Source of the DNA: Dictyoglomus sp. NZ13-RE01
Lineage (GTDB): Bacteria > Dictyoglomota > Dictyoglomia > Dictyoglomales > Dictyoglomaceae
DNA: 64,000 bases
Reading direction: 5' to 3'
Assembly: GCA_002878375.1 (NCBI GenBank)
Contig: NIRF01000001.1
Location: forward strand, 1-64,000
The position numbers and the translations under genes were made by a program. Below, piece by piece: positions 9,828-18,143 of this stretch. The stretch's first letter is position 1. Each line of letters begins with the position of its first letter. The notes beneath the pieces were generated by a model, which saw only the letters and a list, made by a program, of their open reading frames with translations, made no database searches and was not told the DNA's origin.

Positions 9828-9836
9828 GAGGTAACA

Positions 9837-10424
9837 ATGGGGTTATTAGGAAAATTATTCACTTTATTTTTATTTGCCTCATTGGTTGATAATATTGTAT
9901 TCATGAGGTTTTTGGCTTTATGTTCTTACGTAGGGATGACATCCCAATTTGATGCGTCTATAGGAATGGGAATAGCAGTAACTTTTGTTACTGTAATGGC
10001 ATCTGTAGTTACCTTCTTTATTTATTATTATATTCTTCTGCCATTGAATTTAGTTTTTTTAAAAATTATAGCCTTTATTTTAGTAATTGCAGCGTTAGTT
10101 CAGTTAGTTGAAATGGTTATAAGAAAAACATCCCCATACTTATATAAAGCAATGGGTATATATTTACCATTAATTACAACAAACTGTGCTATATTGGGAG
10201 TTACCTTTATAAACATAGATATGTCCTATAATCTTCTTGAGGTAATAGTTTACTCTATTGGAGTATCTATAGGATATACTTTAGCTTTAATACTTTTGGC
10301 ATCTATTAGGGAAAGATTAAGTTTTGCTGAAATACCAGATTTTTGGAAAGGATATCCTTTAGTCTTTATAACATCAGGGCTTCTTGCTTTAGTATTTTTA
10401 GGTTTCCAGGGGATGGCTCATTAG
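9837..10424 (+). CDS. rnfA: Rnf complex subunit A (integral membrane)
   Basis: 195 residues, six hydrophobic segments, homologous in layout to RnfE but inverted in topology. It contains the conserved DNIVFMRFLALCSYVGM near the first helix and YLPLITTNCAILGV, the cysteine-containing motif facing RnfE. The AGGAGGT ribosome site sits at the end of rnfE, with a 9-base gap. Confidence 0.95.
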   Translation: MGLLGKLFTLFLFASLVDNIVFMRFLALCSYVGMTSQFDASIGMGIAVTFVTVMASVVTFFIYYYILLPLNLVFLKIIAFILVIAALVQLVEMVIRKTSPYLYKAMGIYLPLITTNCAILGVTFINIDMSYNLLEVIVYSIGVSIGYTLALILLASIRERLSFAEIPDFWKGYPLVFITSGLLALVFLGFQGMAH

Positions 10425-10440
10425 GAGGAGGTAAGAATAT

Positions 10441-11241
10441 ATGAATGTAGTAGTATTATCTATGATAGTTTTAGGGGGAATTGGTTTAATTTTTGGTAGT
10501 AGTCTTGCTTATGCAGGTAAAAAATTTGCTGTTAAAGTTGACCCAAGGGTTGAAGAGGTTTTAAAGGTTTTGCCAGGGAGTAATTGTGGGGCTTGTGGTT
10601 ATCCTGGTTGCGAAGGATTAGCAAATGCAATAGTAGAAGGAAAAGCTCCAGTTACTGGTTGTGTGGCTGGTGGAGAAAAAGTTGCAAAGGCAGTAGCTCG
10701 AATTATGGGAATAAAGGAAGATATAACAGTAGTTAAAAATGTAGCCTTTTTGACTTGTCAGGGAGGAAAGGATATTGCAAAAGAAAGGTTTATTTATGAA
10801 GGAATAAAAACTTGTAAGGCAGTAGATCTGGTACAAGGAGGACCAAAGGGATGTATAAATGGCTGTCTTGGATTTGGAGATTGTGTTGAGGCTTGTCCTT
10901 TTTCTGCTATATCAATGGGAGAAGATGGATTACCTCATATAGATGTAGAGAAATGTACAGGTTGTGGTTTATGTGTAAAGGCTTGTCCTCGCGGTGTATT
11001 GACCCTTTTACCTGTAAATATCCCACTTCTTTTAGGCTGTAAAACAACTCTTCCTGGTCCTGATGCAAGACAAGTTTGCTCAAAAGCTTGTATTGGATGC
11101 GGAATTTGTGAAAAATCCTGTCCTAAGGGAGCTATTAAAATGCAGGGCAGATTACCAGTAATTGATTATAATTTATGTGATGGATGCGGTATATGTGTTG
11201 AAAAGTGTCCAACGAAGGCTTTAATATTGCTTAAGAAATAA
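10441..11241 (+). CDS. rnfB: Rnf complex subunit B (multi-[4Fe-4S] electron entry subunit)
   Basis: 266 residues. An N-terminal membrane anchor (3-25) is followed by the RnfB-specific Fe-S domain (Cys49, Cys52, Cys57, Cys74). The C-terminal half has four ferredoxin-type motifs: [37 protein letters not shown] and [12 protein letters not shown]. The cluster-rich tail resembles clostridial RnfB rather than the two-cluster proteobacterial form. It is thought to take electrons from ferredoxin. It ends directly against the apbE start codon. Confidence 0.95.
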   Translation: MNVVVLSMIVLGGIGLIFGSSLAYAGKKFAVKVDPRVEEVLKVLPGSNCGACGYPGCEGLANAIVEGKAPVTGCVAGGEKVAKAVARIMGIKEDITVVKNVAFLTCQGGKDIAKERFIYEGIKTCKAVDLVQGGPKGCINGCLGFGDCVEACPFSAISMGEDGLPHIDVEKCTGCGLCVKACPRGVLTLLPVNIPLLLGCKTTLPGPDARQVCSKACIGCGICEKSCPKGAIKMQGRLPVIDYNLCDGCGICVEKCPTKALILLKK

Positions 11242-12231
11242 ATGTTCAGAAGGTATTTTCTATTTATTATTCTGTTAATTTTTATGTTTTCTGTTGCCTA
11301 TTTGATAAAAGAGATTCCAAGAGAAGATTTTGCAGAAAAGCAAGGCATATTAATGGACACCTATGTTGTTATAAGAATTAAAGGAGTGGAGAGTCAAAAA
11401 GTCGTTTCCAAGATTTGGAATTTGTTAGAAGATTTAGACAAGAAATTGGATAGATTTAAAAAGGAAAGTGAGATTTATAAGATAAATAACAATGCAGGAA
11501 AATGGATAGAAGTCTCGAAGGAAGTATTGGAAGTTATTAATAAAGCATTGTACTTTGCTAAGATATCAGATGGATATTTTGATCCTACAGTTGGACCTTT
11601 AATGGAGATTTGGGGATTTTACAATAGTTCTTATAGATTGCCAAGGGAGAGTGAAATTAAAAGGGCTTTAGAATTAGTAAATTGGAGATATATAGATATT
11701 AAAGATAATAAAGTAAGGCTATTGAAAGATAAAGCTTCAATTGATTTAGGAGGAATTGCAAAAGGATATGCTATTGAAAAGGCTTTGGAAATTTGTAGGG
11801 ATAGTAAGATTGATGAAGTTTATATTGATTTTGGAGGTAATATAGCTGTTTTAGGAAAACCTGAAAGGGGAGATTATTGGGAGATTGGAATAAAACATCC
11901 TCGAAAAGATGGAATAATTGGCAAAATAAAAATCAAAGAAGGTGTTGTTGCTACATCTGGTGATTATGAAAGATATTTTGTAAAGAATGGAATAAGGTAC
12001 TGTCATATAATGAATCCTAAGAACGGTTTTCCAGCATCTGATGTTATGAGTGTGACTGTAATTTCAAAAAATGGGATTGAAGCTGATGCTCTATCAACAA
12101 CATTTTTTGTATTAGGAAAAAGAGCTTTGGATTTTAGAAATAAGTTTTTTCCAGATGTAGAATTTGTTATGATAGATAAAAACGGAAAAATTATTAGGAC
12201 GAGCGGAGTTATTTTTGAATTAGAAAAATGA
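11242..12231 (+). CDS. apbE: FAD:protein FMN transferase (ApbE)
   Basis: 329 residues with an N-terminal membrane anchor (6-22) but no lipobox cysteine. Family motifs: GILMDTYV, the SDGYFDPTVGPL region, DLGGIAKGYA, IDFGGNIAVLG, and the C-terminal GIEADALSTTFFVLG that contributes metal and FAD binding. ApbE attaches FMN to Thr in S/TGAT motifs outside the membrane, so RnfD and RnfG encoded just upstream are the obvious substrates. ATG follows the rnfB stop without a gap, so it belongs to the rnf operon. Confidence 0.93.
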   Translation: MFRRYFLFIILLIFMFSVAYLIKEIPREDFAEKQGILMDTYVVIRIKGVESQKVVSKIWNLLEDLDKKLDRFKKESEIYKINNNAGKWIEVSKEVLEVINKALYFAKISDGYFDPTVGPLMEIWGFYNSSYRLPRESEIKRALELVNWRYIDIKDNKVRLLKDKASIDLGGIAKGYAIEKALEICRDSKIDEVYIDFGGNIAVLGKPERGDYWEIGIKHPRKDGIIGKIKIKEGVVATSGDYERYFVKNGIRYCHIMNPKNGFPASDVMSVTVISKNGIEADALSTTFFVLGKRALDFRNKFFPDVEFVMIDKNGKIIRTSGVIFELEK

Positions 12232-12749
12232 TGAAATTTAATAAGAGTATAAATTATATAACTTTTTTGGGAGTTATGCTTTCTTTGGCATGTATCTTGT
12301 ATTATATTGAAGCATTATTTTTGAATCCACTAACCTCTTTACCTGGCTCAAAACTTGGTATTGCTAATATAATAACTTTACTTACAATCTACTGGATAGG
12401 TTTAAAAGAGGGCTTAATAATATCCTTTTTAAGAGTAATTTTGGTTAATATATTATTAGGTGGGATTTTTGGACTTTCATTCTTTTTGAGTTTAACAGGA
12501 GGAGTTGTAAGTGCCTTTATAATGGGGATTTTGGAGAGAAATAAAAATTTAAAAATTATATATGTTAGTATATTTGGGGCATTGGCCCACAATATTTCTC
12601 AGTTGATTGTGGTCTCATTTTTTATATCTCATAAAAGTATTTTATTTTATTTTCCTTTTTTAGTATTTTTTGCTTTTATAACAGGAACATTTAATGGAAT
12701 TTTGGGGGAGTGGGTGATGAATAAAATTAATGCCATTTTAGGAGGGTAG
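12228..12749 (+). CDS. Gx transporter / heptaprenyl diphosphate synthase component I-like membrane protein
   Basis: 173 residues, about five to six membrane helices. The stretch LPGSKLGIANIITLLTIYW is characteristic of the family usually called HepS-like or Gx transporter, which commonly sits beside apbE and rnf genes. The 'synthase component' name is historical; a membrane role in isoprenoid or flavin metabolism is unproven. The ATG overlaps the apbE stop (ATGA). Confidence 0.75.
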   Translation: MMKFNKSINYITFLGVMLSLACILYYIEALFLNPLTSLPGSKLGIANIITLLTIYWIGLKEGLIISFLRVILVNILLGGIFGLSFFLSLTGGVVSAFIMGILERNKNLKIIYVSIFGALAHNISQLIVVSFFISHKSILFYFPFLVFFAFITGTFNGILGEWVMNKINAILGG

Positions 12750-12751
12750 GA

Positions 12752-12997
12752 ATGAGAAGGAATAGATGGTCTACAAAGTTTTTAATTTTTTTGATAATTT
12801 TAGGAATGATAATGGGTGGAGTTTTAGCAGAAAGTTTTAAAGAAAAATTGCAATTTTTATCCAGTGGAATAAACATAGGTTTTTCTCCCTTTACTTTGGA
12901 TTTATATTTTTTGAACTTGACATTTGGGTTGAATATAAGGTTTAATTTAGGTAGTGTTATAGGTATACTTTTAGTTTTAGTTTTCTATAGCTTATAA
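12752..12997 (+). CDS. Small membrane protein, DUF4321-like
   Basis: 81 residues with two hydrophobic segments (about 9-27 and 62-81). The middle (FSPFTLDLYFLNLTFG) matches my recollection of the DUF4321 family, small membrane proteins of unknown function encoded in many Firmicutes-like genomes. It starts 2 bases after the preceding stop, and the next gene (ftsX-like) starts 2 bases after its end, so it is embedded in the operon. Confidence 0.65.
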   Translation: MRRNRWSTKFLIFLIILGMIMGGVLAESFKEKLQFLSSGINIGFSPFTLDLYFLNLTFGLNIRFNLGSVIGILLVLVFYSL

Positions 12998-12999
12998 AC

Positions 13000-13824
13000 A
13001 TGGAAATTTTACATGATATTTATAAAGGTTGGAAAAGTTTTACAAAGAAAAGCTTTTTTCTGGTTGCAGGTTTATTTGTCTTTTTTGTTATTTTTATAGT
13101 TTTAATTGTATTTATTACATCAATAAACGGCTCTCTTTTAATATGGCAAGATAGAATAAAAATTTATGTATTTTTTGCTCCAACTATTCCTGAAAAGGAT
13201 ATATTTAAACTGCAAAGTGATATTCAATCTAAGTATCCTATCCTAAGTATGAGTTATATAAATCAAGAAGTTGCATGGAATAAGTTAAAAGAAGCATTGG
13301 GTAATGAAAAGGATATTTTTGCATGGGGATCTCCATCAAACCTTCCAAAAGCTTTAGAGATAAGTCTAATTAATTTAAGTGATATGGAAGATTTCGTTAG
13401 TTGGATTTTAGCTAATCCCTTAGTAGATGATGTGAAATATTCCCTGGAATTAAGAGATCAGTGGATTAATATTTATAAGGTTGCAAAAGTATTGAAAAAT
13501 ATATTTGTAATCATGGGAAGTCTTTCTTTTGTAATTATTATTATTGAACTATTGGCACATTCTCAGATTGCATATCCAAATTATTCAATTATCACACAAT
13601 TTTTTGAGAATTTCTTTACAGTTTTCTTTCCAGCAATATCCTCCTTAGTTTTAATTTATTATATATTATTTTTCATAAAAGATGCTGTGGAAAAGATTCT
13701 CCCATACATCCCTTACGTAATTGACTTAAAACATTTCGTTTTATGGGGTGTGTTCTTCTTTTTATCCAGTCTAATATTAAGTTTTTCTTCCGCATTAATA
13801 GGTTGGTATAGATTAAAAGAATGA
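13000..13824 (+). CDS. ftsX: FtsX-like membrane protein (divergent, no FtsE partner)
   Basis: 274 residues: a cytoplasmic N terminus, a membrane helix (about 18-40), an extracytoplasmic domain (about 45-155, with a YVFFAP strand and an FtsX-type LPKALEISL stretch) and three further helices. FtsX with the ATPase FtsE normally activates cell-wall hydrolases at division. Here no ftsE precedes it, and the loop that normally couples to FtsE (EIxIMxLVGA-like) is replaced by unrelated residues (LLAHSQIAYPNYS). The following M23 hydrolase and ctpA support the assignment by context. An adapted FtsX is likely; its power source is unknown. Confidence 0.7.
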   Translation: MEILHDIYKGWKSFTKKSFFLVAGLFVFFVIFIVLIVFITSINGSLLIWQDRIKIYVFFAPTIPEKDIFKLQSDIQSKYPILSMSYINQEVAWNKLKEALGNEKDIFAWGSPSNLPKALEISLINLSDMEDFVSWILANPLVDDVKYSLELRDQWINIYKVAKVLKNIFVIMGSLSFVIIIIELLAHSQIAYPNYSIITQFFENFFTVFFPAISSLVLIYYILFFIKDAVEKILPYIPYVIDLKHFVLWGVFFFLSSLILSFSSALIGWYRLKE

Positions 13825-14960
13825 GAAAGAGAACCTTAAGAATTTTATATTTTATATTTTGGTTCTTATTTATATTCATGAATTTACTCCAGTCCTCTGA
13901 TGTAATTTTGCAAAAACAAAAAGAATTGCAAGAAAAGAGACAGAAAATTAACGCTTTGAAAAAACAAGTGAAAGTCTTAGAGAGTAAGGAACTTAGTATT
14001 TTAAGAGAAATCAATAATATTGATTATCAATTAGATAAAACAGAGAGGGAACTTTCAAATGCTGAAGCAAGATTAGGGGAAGCGCAGTCAAATCTATTGG
14101 TTTTGACCAATCAATTGAAGATAATGGAAAGAAATTTAAAAAATAGGAGTCTAAACTACAAAGACATGTTAAAGGACGTATTTAAGGAAAATAATACACA
14201 TGATGATATATGGCAAGTCTTTTTAGGAGAAAAATCATCCTTTGATTTTCTGGCGATACCGTATTATGTGCGATGCATGTTTAAAATTGAAGCTAATAGA
14301 CTGAAAACTATTGATCAACAAAGAAGAGAAATAGCAGAAAAAAGAAAGGAATGGGAAGAGGAGAAGAAAAGGGTAGAAAATCTTGTAGAAGAAATAGAGC
14401 AGAAAAAAGCTTATATAGAAAAGATGAAGAGTGAGAAAAGTGCTTATCTTGAAGATATAAGAAAGCAGAAAAGACTCCAACAGCAAACAATAGCAACTCT
14501 TGAGAGAGAGTCAAAAGAGATTGAAGCCTTGATTAATAAACTTGCATCGGATAAGGTTGCAAAGGCAAAAAAAGGAAACTTATCATGGCCTGTTATAGGA
14601 AGCATTACCTCTGGTTTTGGAATGAGAAGACATCCACTGCTCGGTGGTGCTCCCATGTTTCATACTGGTATTGATATCTCTGCAAGTTATGGAACTCCTG
14701 TAAAAGCTGTTGCACCAGGTAGAGTTATATTTGCAGGATGGTATGGTGGATATGGGAAACTGGTTATATTAGATCATGGAGGTGGTATTTCTACTTTATA
14801 TGCTCATTTATCAAGAATTGTTGTAAACTTAGAGGAGCAAGTAAGTGAAGGGGAGGTTATAGGATATGTTGGAAGTACAGGACTAAGTACTGGACCTCAT
14901 TTACACTTTGAGGTAAGAGTGAATGGAGAGCCTAAGGATCCAACATTATGGTTAAAATGA
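13821..14960 (+). CDS. EnvC-like coiled-coil M23 peptidase (cell-wall hydrolase or its activator)
   Basis: 379 residues: signal/anchor segment (about 7-24), a long coiled coil (25-250, Glu/Lys/Gln heptads) and a C-terminal LytM/M23 domain starting SGFGMRRHP. The zinc ligands appear intact: His and Asp of HTGID and the final GPHLHFE, so this copy could be catalytic, unlike E. coli EnvC. ATG overlaps the ftsX stop by 4 bases. In many bacteria FtsX's outer domain contacts such coiled coils, so the two proteins probably work together in peptidoglycan splitting. Confidence 0.88.
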   Translation: MRKRTLRILYFIFWFLFIFMNLLQSSDVILQKQKELQEKRQKINALKKQVKVLESKELSILREINNIDYQLDKTERELSNAEARLGEAQSNLLVLTNQLKIMERNLKNRSLNYKDMLKDVFKENNTHDDIWQVFLGEKSSFDFLAIPYYVRCMFKIEANRLKTIDQQRREIAEKRKEWEEEKKRVENLVEEIEQKKAYIEKMKSEKSAYLEDIRKQKRLQQQTIATLERESKEIEALINKLASDKVAKAKKGNLSWPVIGSITSGFGMRRHPLLGGAPMFHTGIDISASYGTPVKAVAPGRVIFAGWYGGYGKLVILDHGGGISTLYAHLSRIVVNLEEQVSEGEVIGYVGSTGLSTGPHLHFEVRVNGEPKDPTLWLK

Positions 14961-14982
14961 ATAAGATAGGAGGAGATAAATT

Positions 14983-16248
14983 ATGAAGCGGGTTAGGAAA
15001 TATATATTAATACTTGGTATTTTTATTTTATCTATTTTCCTTTTTACAAAGGTATGGGCAGCAAAAGAGATCGTATACGAGGATATAAAAACCTTTCTTG
15101 AGGTACTTTATTATGTAAAAAATGCATTTTTGGAAAAGGATTTGAATGGTAAAAAATTAGAGTATGAGGCGATTAGGGGTTTATTGAAGGGGCTTGATGA
15201 TCCATATACTCGTTTTCTTGAACCTAAAGATTTTAAAACATTTACCGAAGATATGAGTGGTAGTTTTTACGGAGTAGGAATGAGATTAGAACAAAAGGAA
15301 AATAAAATATTAGTAGTTTCACCTATAGAGGGAACCCCTGCTTATAAAGCTGGTATAAAGCCAGGAGATCAAATAATTGAGGTTGATGGGATTTCTATTG
15401 AAGGAAAGGGGTTAGATGAAGTTGTGGCTATGATTAGGGGGGAACTCGGGAAAAAAGTAAAGATTAAAATATATAGAGAATCTGAGAAAAAGACTTATGA
15501 GTTTGAACTCGTTAGGACAAAAATAGAAGTGCCTGTCGTTGAAGATAAGATTTTGAAAGATAGCATAGGATATATAAAGTTCTATGAATTTACACAAAAT
15601 GCTCCAGAAAAATTGAGATCATCCATAGAAAATATGAAGAAGAATAATGTCTCGGGAATCATATTGGATTTAAGAAATAATCCTGGAGGAGATTTAAGGT
15701 CCGCCATAGAAATTGCCAGTTTCTTTATCAGCGATAAGGATAGTGTAACTACTGTTATAAAAGATAAGAATAATAAAGTGGTTGATACCTTTGTTACAAA
15801 AGGGATTGTCGTTTATAGAGAGGATAGAGATGGTAATAGATGGGGAGAAAAAGTGAGAGGCAATGTGATTTGGGATAAACCATTAGTATTGCTTGTTAAT
15901 AGATACTCCGCCAGTGCTTCAGAAATTTTATCAGGTGCAATAAAGGATTACAAAAAAGGTATATTGGTTGGAGAGAAAACCTTTGGGAAAGGTGTTGTAC
16001 AAAGCATATTCCCACTATCAGATGGTTCCGCCCTAATAATAACTACAGAAAGGTATTTATTACCTTCAGGAAAGAATATTCATAAAGAAGGAATTAATCC
16101 AGACTATGTAGTAGAAATGGCACCGGAAAATGTTGGGAAAGATAATGATATACAGCTAAACAAGGCTATTGAGATTATTAAAGAGCAAATATCTTTAAAA
16201 AATAAGAAGACAAAAGAAGGAAAGTTATTAATTACTAATAAAAGTTGA
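14983..16248 (+). CDS. ctpA: C-terminal processing peptidase (S41 family)
   Basis: 421 residues: signal/anchor (about 7-27), N-terminal helical part, PDZ domain (about 90-175, with GVGM and AGIKPGDQI), and S41 protease domain. The catalytic Ser311 lies in RYSASASE and Lys336 in TFGKG; their 25-residue spacing matches E. coli Prc. It cleaves C-terminal tails of exported proteins, often cell-wall hydrolases, consistent with the M23 gene next to it. AGGAGGAG ribosome site upstream. Confidence 0.93.
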   Translation: MKRVRKYILILGIFILSIFLFTKVWAAKEIVYEDIKTFLEVLYYVKNAFLEKDLNGKKLEYEAIRGLLKGLDDPYTRFLEPKDFKTFTEDMSGSFYGVGMRLEQKENKILVVSPIEGTPAYKAGIKPGDQIIEVDGISIEGKGLDEVVAMIRGELGKKVKIKIYRESEKKTYEFELVRTKIEVPVVEDKILKDSIGYIKFYEFTQNAPEKLRSSIENMKKNNVSGIILDLRNNPGGDLRSAIEIASFFISDKDSVTTVIKDKNNKVVDTFVTKGIVVYREDRDGNRWGEKVRGNVIWDKPLVLLVNRYSASASEILSGAIKDYKKGILVGEKTFGKGVVQSIFPLSDGSALIITTERYLLPSGKNIHKEGINPDYVVEMAPENVGKDNDIQLNKAIEIIKEQISLKNKKTKEGKLLITNKS

Positions 16249-16802
16249 AAATGGATGATAAAACTAAAAAATATTTATTCTATATCGGAATATTTTTACT
16301 AATTGTTTTCTTTACCTTCTCCTTAATGAATAAAGAAAATAAAATAGAAAAGGAAGAGGTAGAAAATTATATTGTAGTACATATTGCAGGAGCGGTTAAA
16401 AATCCAGGTGTTTATAGATTGTTAGAAGGATCAAGAGTTATTGATGGAATAAGGTCTGCAGGAGGAGCCCTTCCTTCTGCAGACCTTGATAAACTAAATT
16501 TGGCAAGCTATTTAGAGGACGGTGCAAAAATCTATGTCCCAGAAAAGATTTTGCCAACTCAAAATATAAATGGAAATAGTGAAGTAAAAAAAGCTTCTAA
16601 TTCTGGTAATAAAAAGATAAATATAAATACTGCCTCAAAAGAAGAGTTAGAATCTTTACCTGGTATTGGTCCTTCTTTAGCCCAAAGAATTATAGAGTAC
16701 AGAGAAAGCAATGGGTATTTTAGCTCTTTAGATGATCTTGAAAAAGTAAAGGGAATTGGACCTAAGAAAATAGAACAAATAAAAGATTATATAGATTGGT
16801 AA
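16245..16802 (+). CDS. comEA: ComEA-type DNA-binding competence protein
   Basis: 185 residues: membrane anchor (about 12-28), SLBB domain (about 40-105, HIAGAVKNPGVYRL) and a C-terminal double helix-hairpin-helix (INTASKEELESLPGIGPSLAQRII) that binds double-stranded DNA. It captures incoming DNA outside the membrane and passes it to ComEC, encoded next. The start used is TTG overlapping the ctpA stop; an ATG two codons later (16251) is equally possible, and neither has a good ribosome site. The gene contains a perfect 11-bp inverted repeat. Confidence 0.9.
   Translation: MKMDDKTKKYLFYIGIFLLIVFFTFSLMNKENKIEKEEVENYIVVHIAGAVKNPGVYRLLEGSRVIDGIRSAGGALPSADLDKLNLASYLEDGAKIYVPEKILPTQNINGNSEVKKASNSGNKKININTASKEELESLPGIGPSLAQRIIEYRESNGYFSSLDDLEKVKGIGPKKIEQIKDYIDW
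16451..16487. repeat. Perfect 11-bp inverted repeat inside comEA
   Basis: AAGGTCTGCAG (16451-16461) and CTGCAGACCTT (16477-16487) enclose 15 bases. It lies in the SLBB coding region. Confidence 0.8.
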
Positions 16803-18143
16803 GTGGATAAAATTCCTCCCTCTTGTTATTTTTTAGCATATTTTTTATTAGGAATTTTAGTTTATAAGATTACGGGTCTTTTAATCCCTGCTATAGCGAT
16901 TTTCTTGATATCAATTATTTTAATTCCCAAAAACTACTATTTTTTGATTCCTTTATTTTTAATATTTGTCTTATTAGGCTACTATTCTGCAAAAAATTCT
17001 CTTCCTGAATTTTCTTTCTATAAGGATTTTCCTATACTTAAAGGTTTTGTTGTGAATGCTGAGGAAAAAGAAAAGAGTATGGAGGTTATTTTTAAGTCCT
17101 ATAATTTTAGAGAAAAAATACTGCTTCGTGTTAATAAAAAAATAGATATAAACGTGGGGGACATAATAATATTAAAAAATCTACATGTATATCCGTTAAA
17201 TAAGGAAAATTTGGCTTATTATTGGACAGATGAGATTATATATTATGGCATATTTAATGGTTTTTATAAGGTGGGAAAGGCTAAATTAGGGCTATGGGCA
17301 AAGATCTCTTTGTATATAAAGGAATATATTAGAAGTGTTTTTAATATACTTTCGGAGGAGAAGAAAAGATTTATTTATGCAGTTTTATTAGGGGAGACTG
17401 GAGGTTTATCAAATGAGATTAAAGAGCTCTTTTCAAATACAGGAACCTCTCATATTCTTGCCATTTCTGGTCTTCACATAGCAATATTAATTTCTTTTTT
17501 GAGTTTATTTTTTAGAACTAAGATAATGAGGCTATTTTTAGCTATCTTACTATTTTTTTACGCACTTTTAGTAAGTAAACCGCCTGTTTTTAGGGCATGG
17601 GGTATGTATATGTTTTTTACTATTGCAGAGATAATCCTTAGAGAGCAAGATTCTCTAAATACTTTATGTTGGACTGCCTTAATCTCTTTGCTTTTATCTC
17701 CACTAAACTTGTTTAATATTAGTTTTCAACTATCATATATGGCTATTTTAGGTTTAATTTTATTTAATAATAAACTTGATATGAATTTATTTACAGGCTA
17801 TATAAAAAACATTATTCAAAATTCTTATATTTTATTCTTCTTTCTTTTACCAATTAATATTTACTATTTCCAAAAAATTACAATTTCATCCATGGTTGCC
17901 AACATGTTTTCAATTCCTCTTTTTCAATTAATTCTAACCTTATCATTCTTAATGATAGGTACATCTTTTTTTATGCCATTGAATTTAGTGCTATCAAATT
18001 TACTTGATTTCTTCATCTCCATGTTATTTAATGGTTTGCAATTGATTGTTATTAATTATAAAATTAGTATAATTGTATCGGTGATAATATTATTGATACC
18101 GATTTTGAAAAGGATGATGAAAAATGAACTACTGGGAGTTTAG
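16803..18143 (+). CDS. comEC: Short ComEC/Rec2 DNA-uptake channel, channel domain only
   Basis: 446 residues, starting GTG directly after the comEA stop. Two N-terminal helices, a soluble OB-like part (about 70-165), and a competence domain with NTGTSHILAISGLHIAIL, the hallmark motif, and several membrane helices to the end. Full-length ComEC is about 700-800 residues with a C-terminal metallo-beta-lactamase-like nuclease; that domain is absent, and the next gene overlaps the stop. Either a natural short form in which another protein degrades the second strand, or an evolutionary truncation. Confidence 0.88.
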   Translation: MDKIPPSCYFLAYFLLGILVYKITGLLIPAIAIFLISIILIPKNYYFLIPLFLIFVLLGYYSAKNSLPEFSFYKDFPILKGFVVNAEEKEKSMEVIFKSYNFREKILLRVNKKIDINVGDIIILKNLHVYPLNKENLAYYWTDEIIYYGIFNGFYKVGKAKLGLWAKISLYIKEYIRSVFNILSEEKKRFIYAVLLGETGGLSNEIKELFSNTGTSHILAISGLHIAILISFLSLFFRTKIMRLFLAILLFFYALLVSKPPVFRAWGMYMFFTIAEIILREQDSLNTLCWTALISLLLSPLNLFNISFQLSYMAILGLILFNNKLDMNLFTGYIKNIIQNSYILFFFLLPINIYYFQKITISSMVANMFSIPLFQLILTLSFLMIGTSFFMPLNLVLSNLLDFFISMLFNGLQLIVINYKISIIVSVIILLIPILKRMMKNELLGV

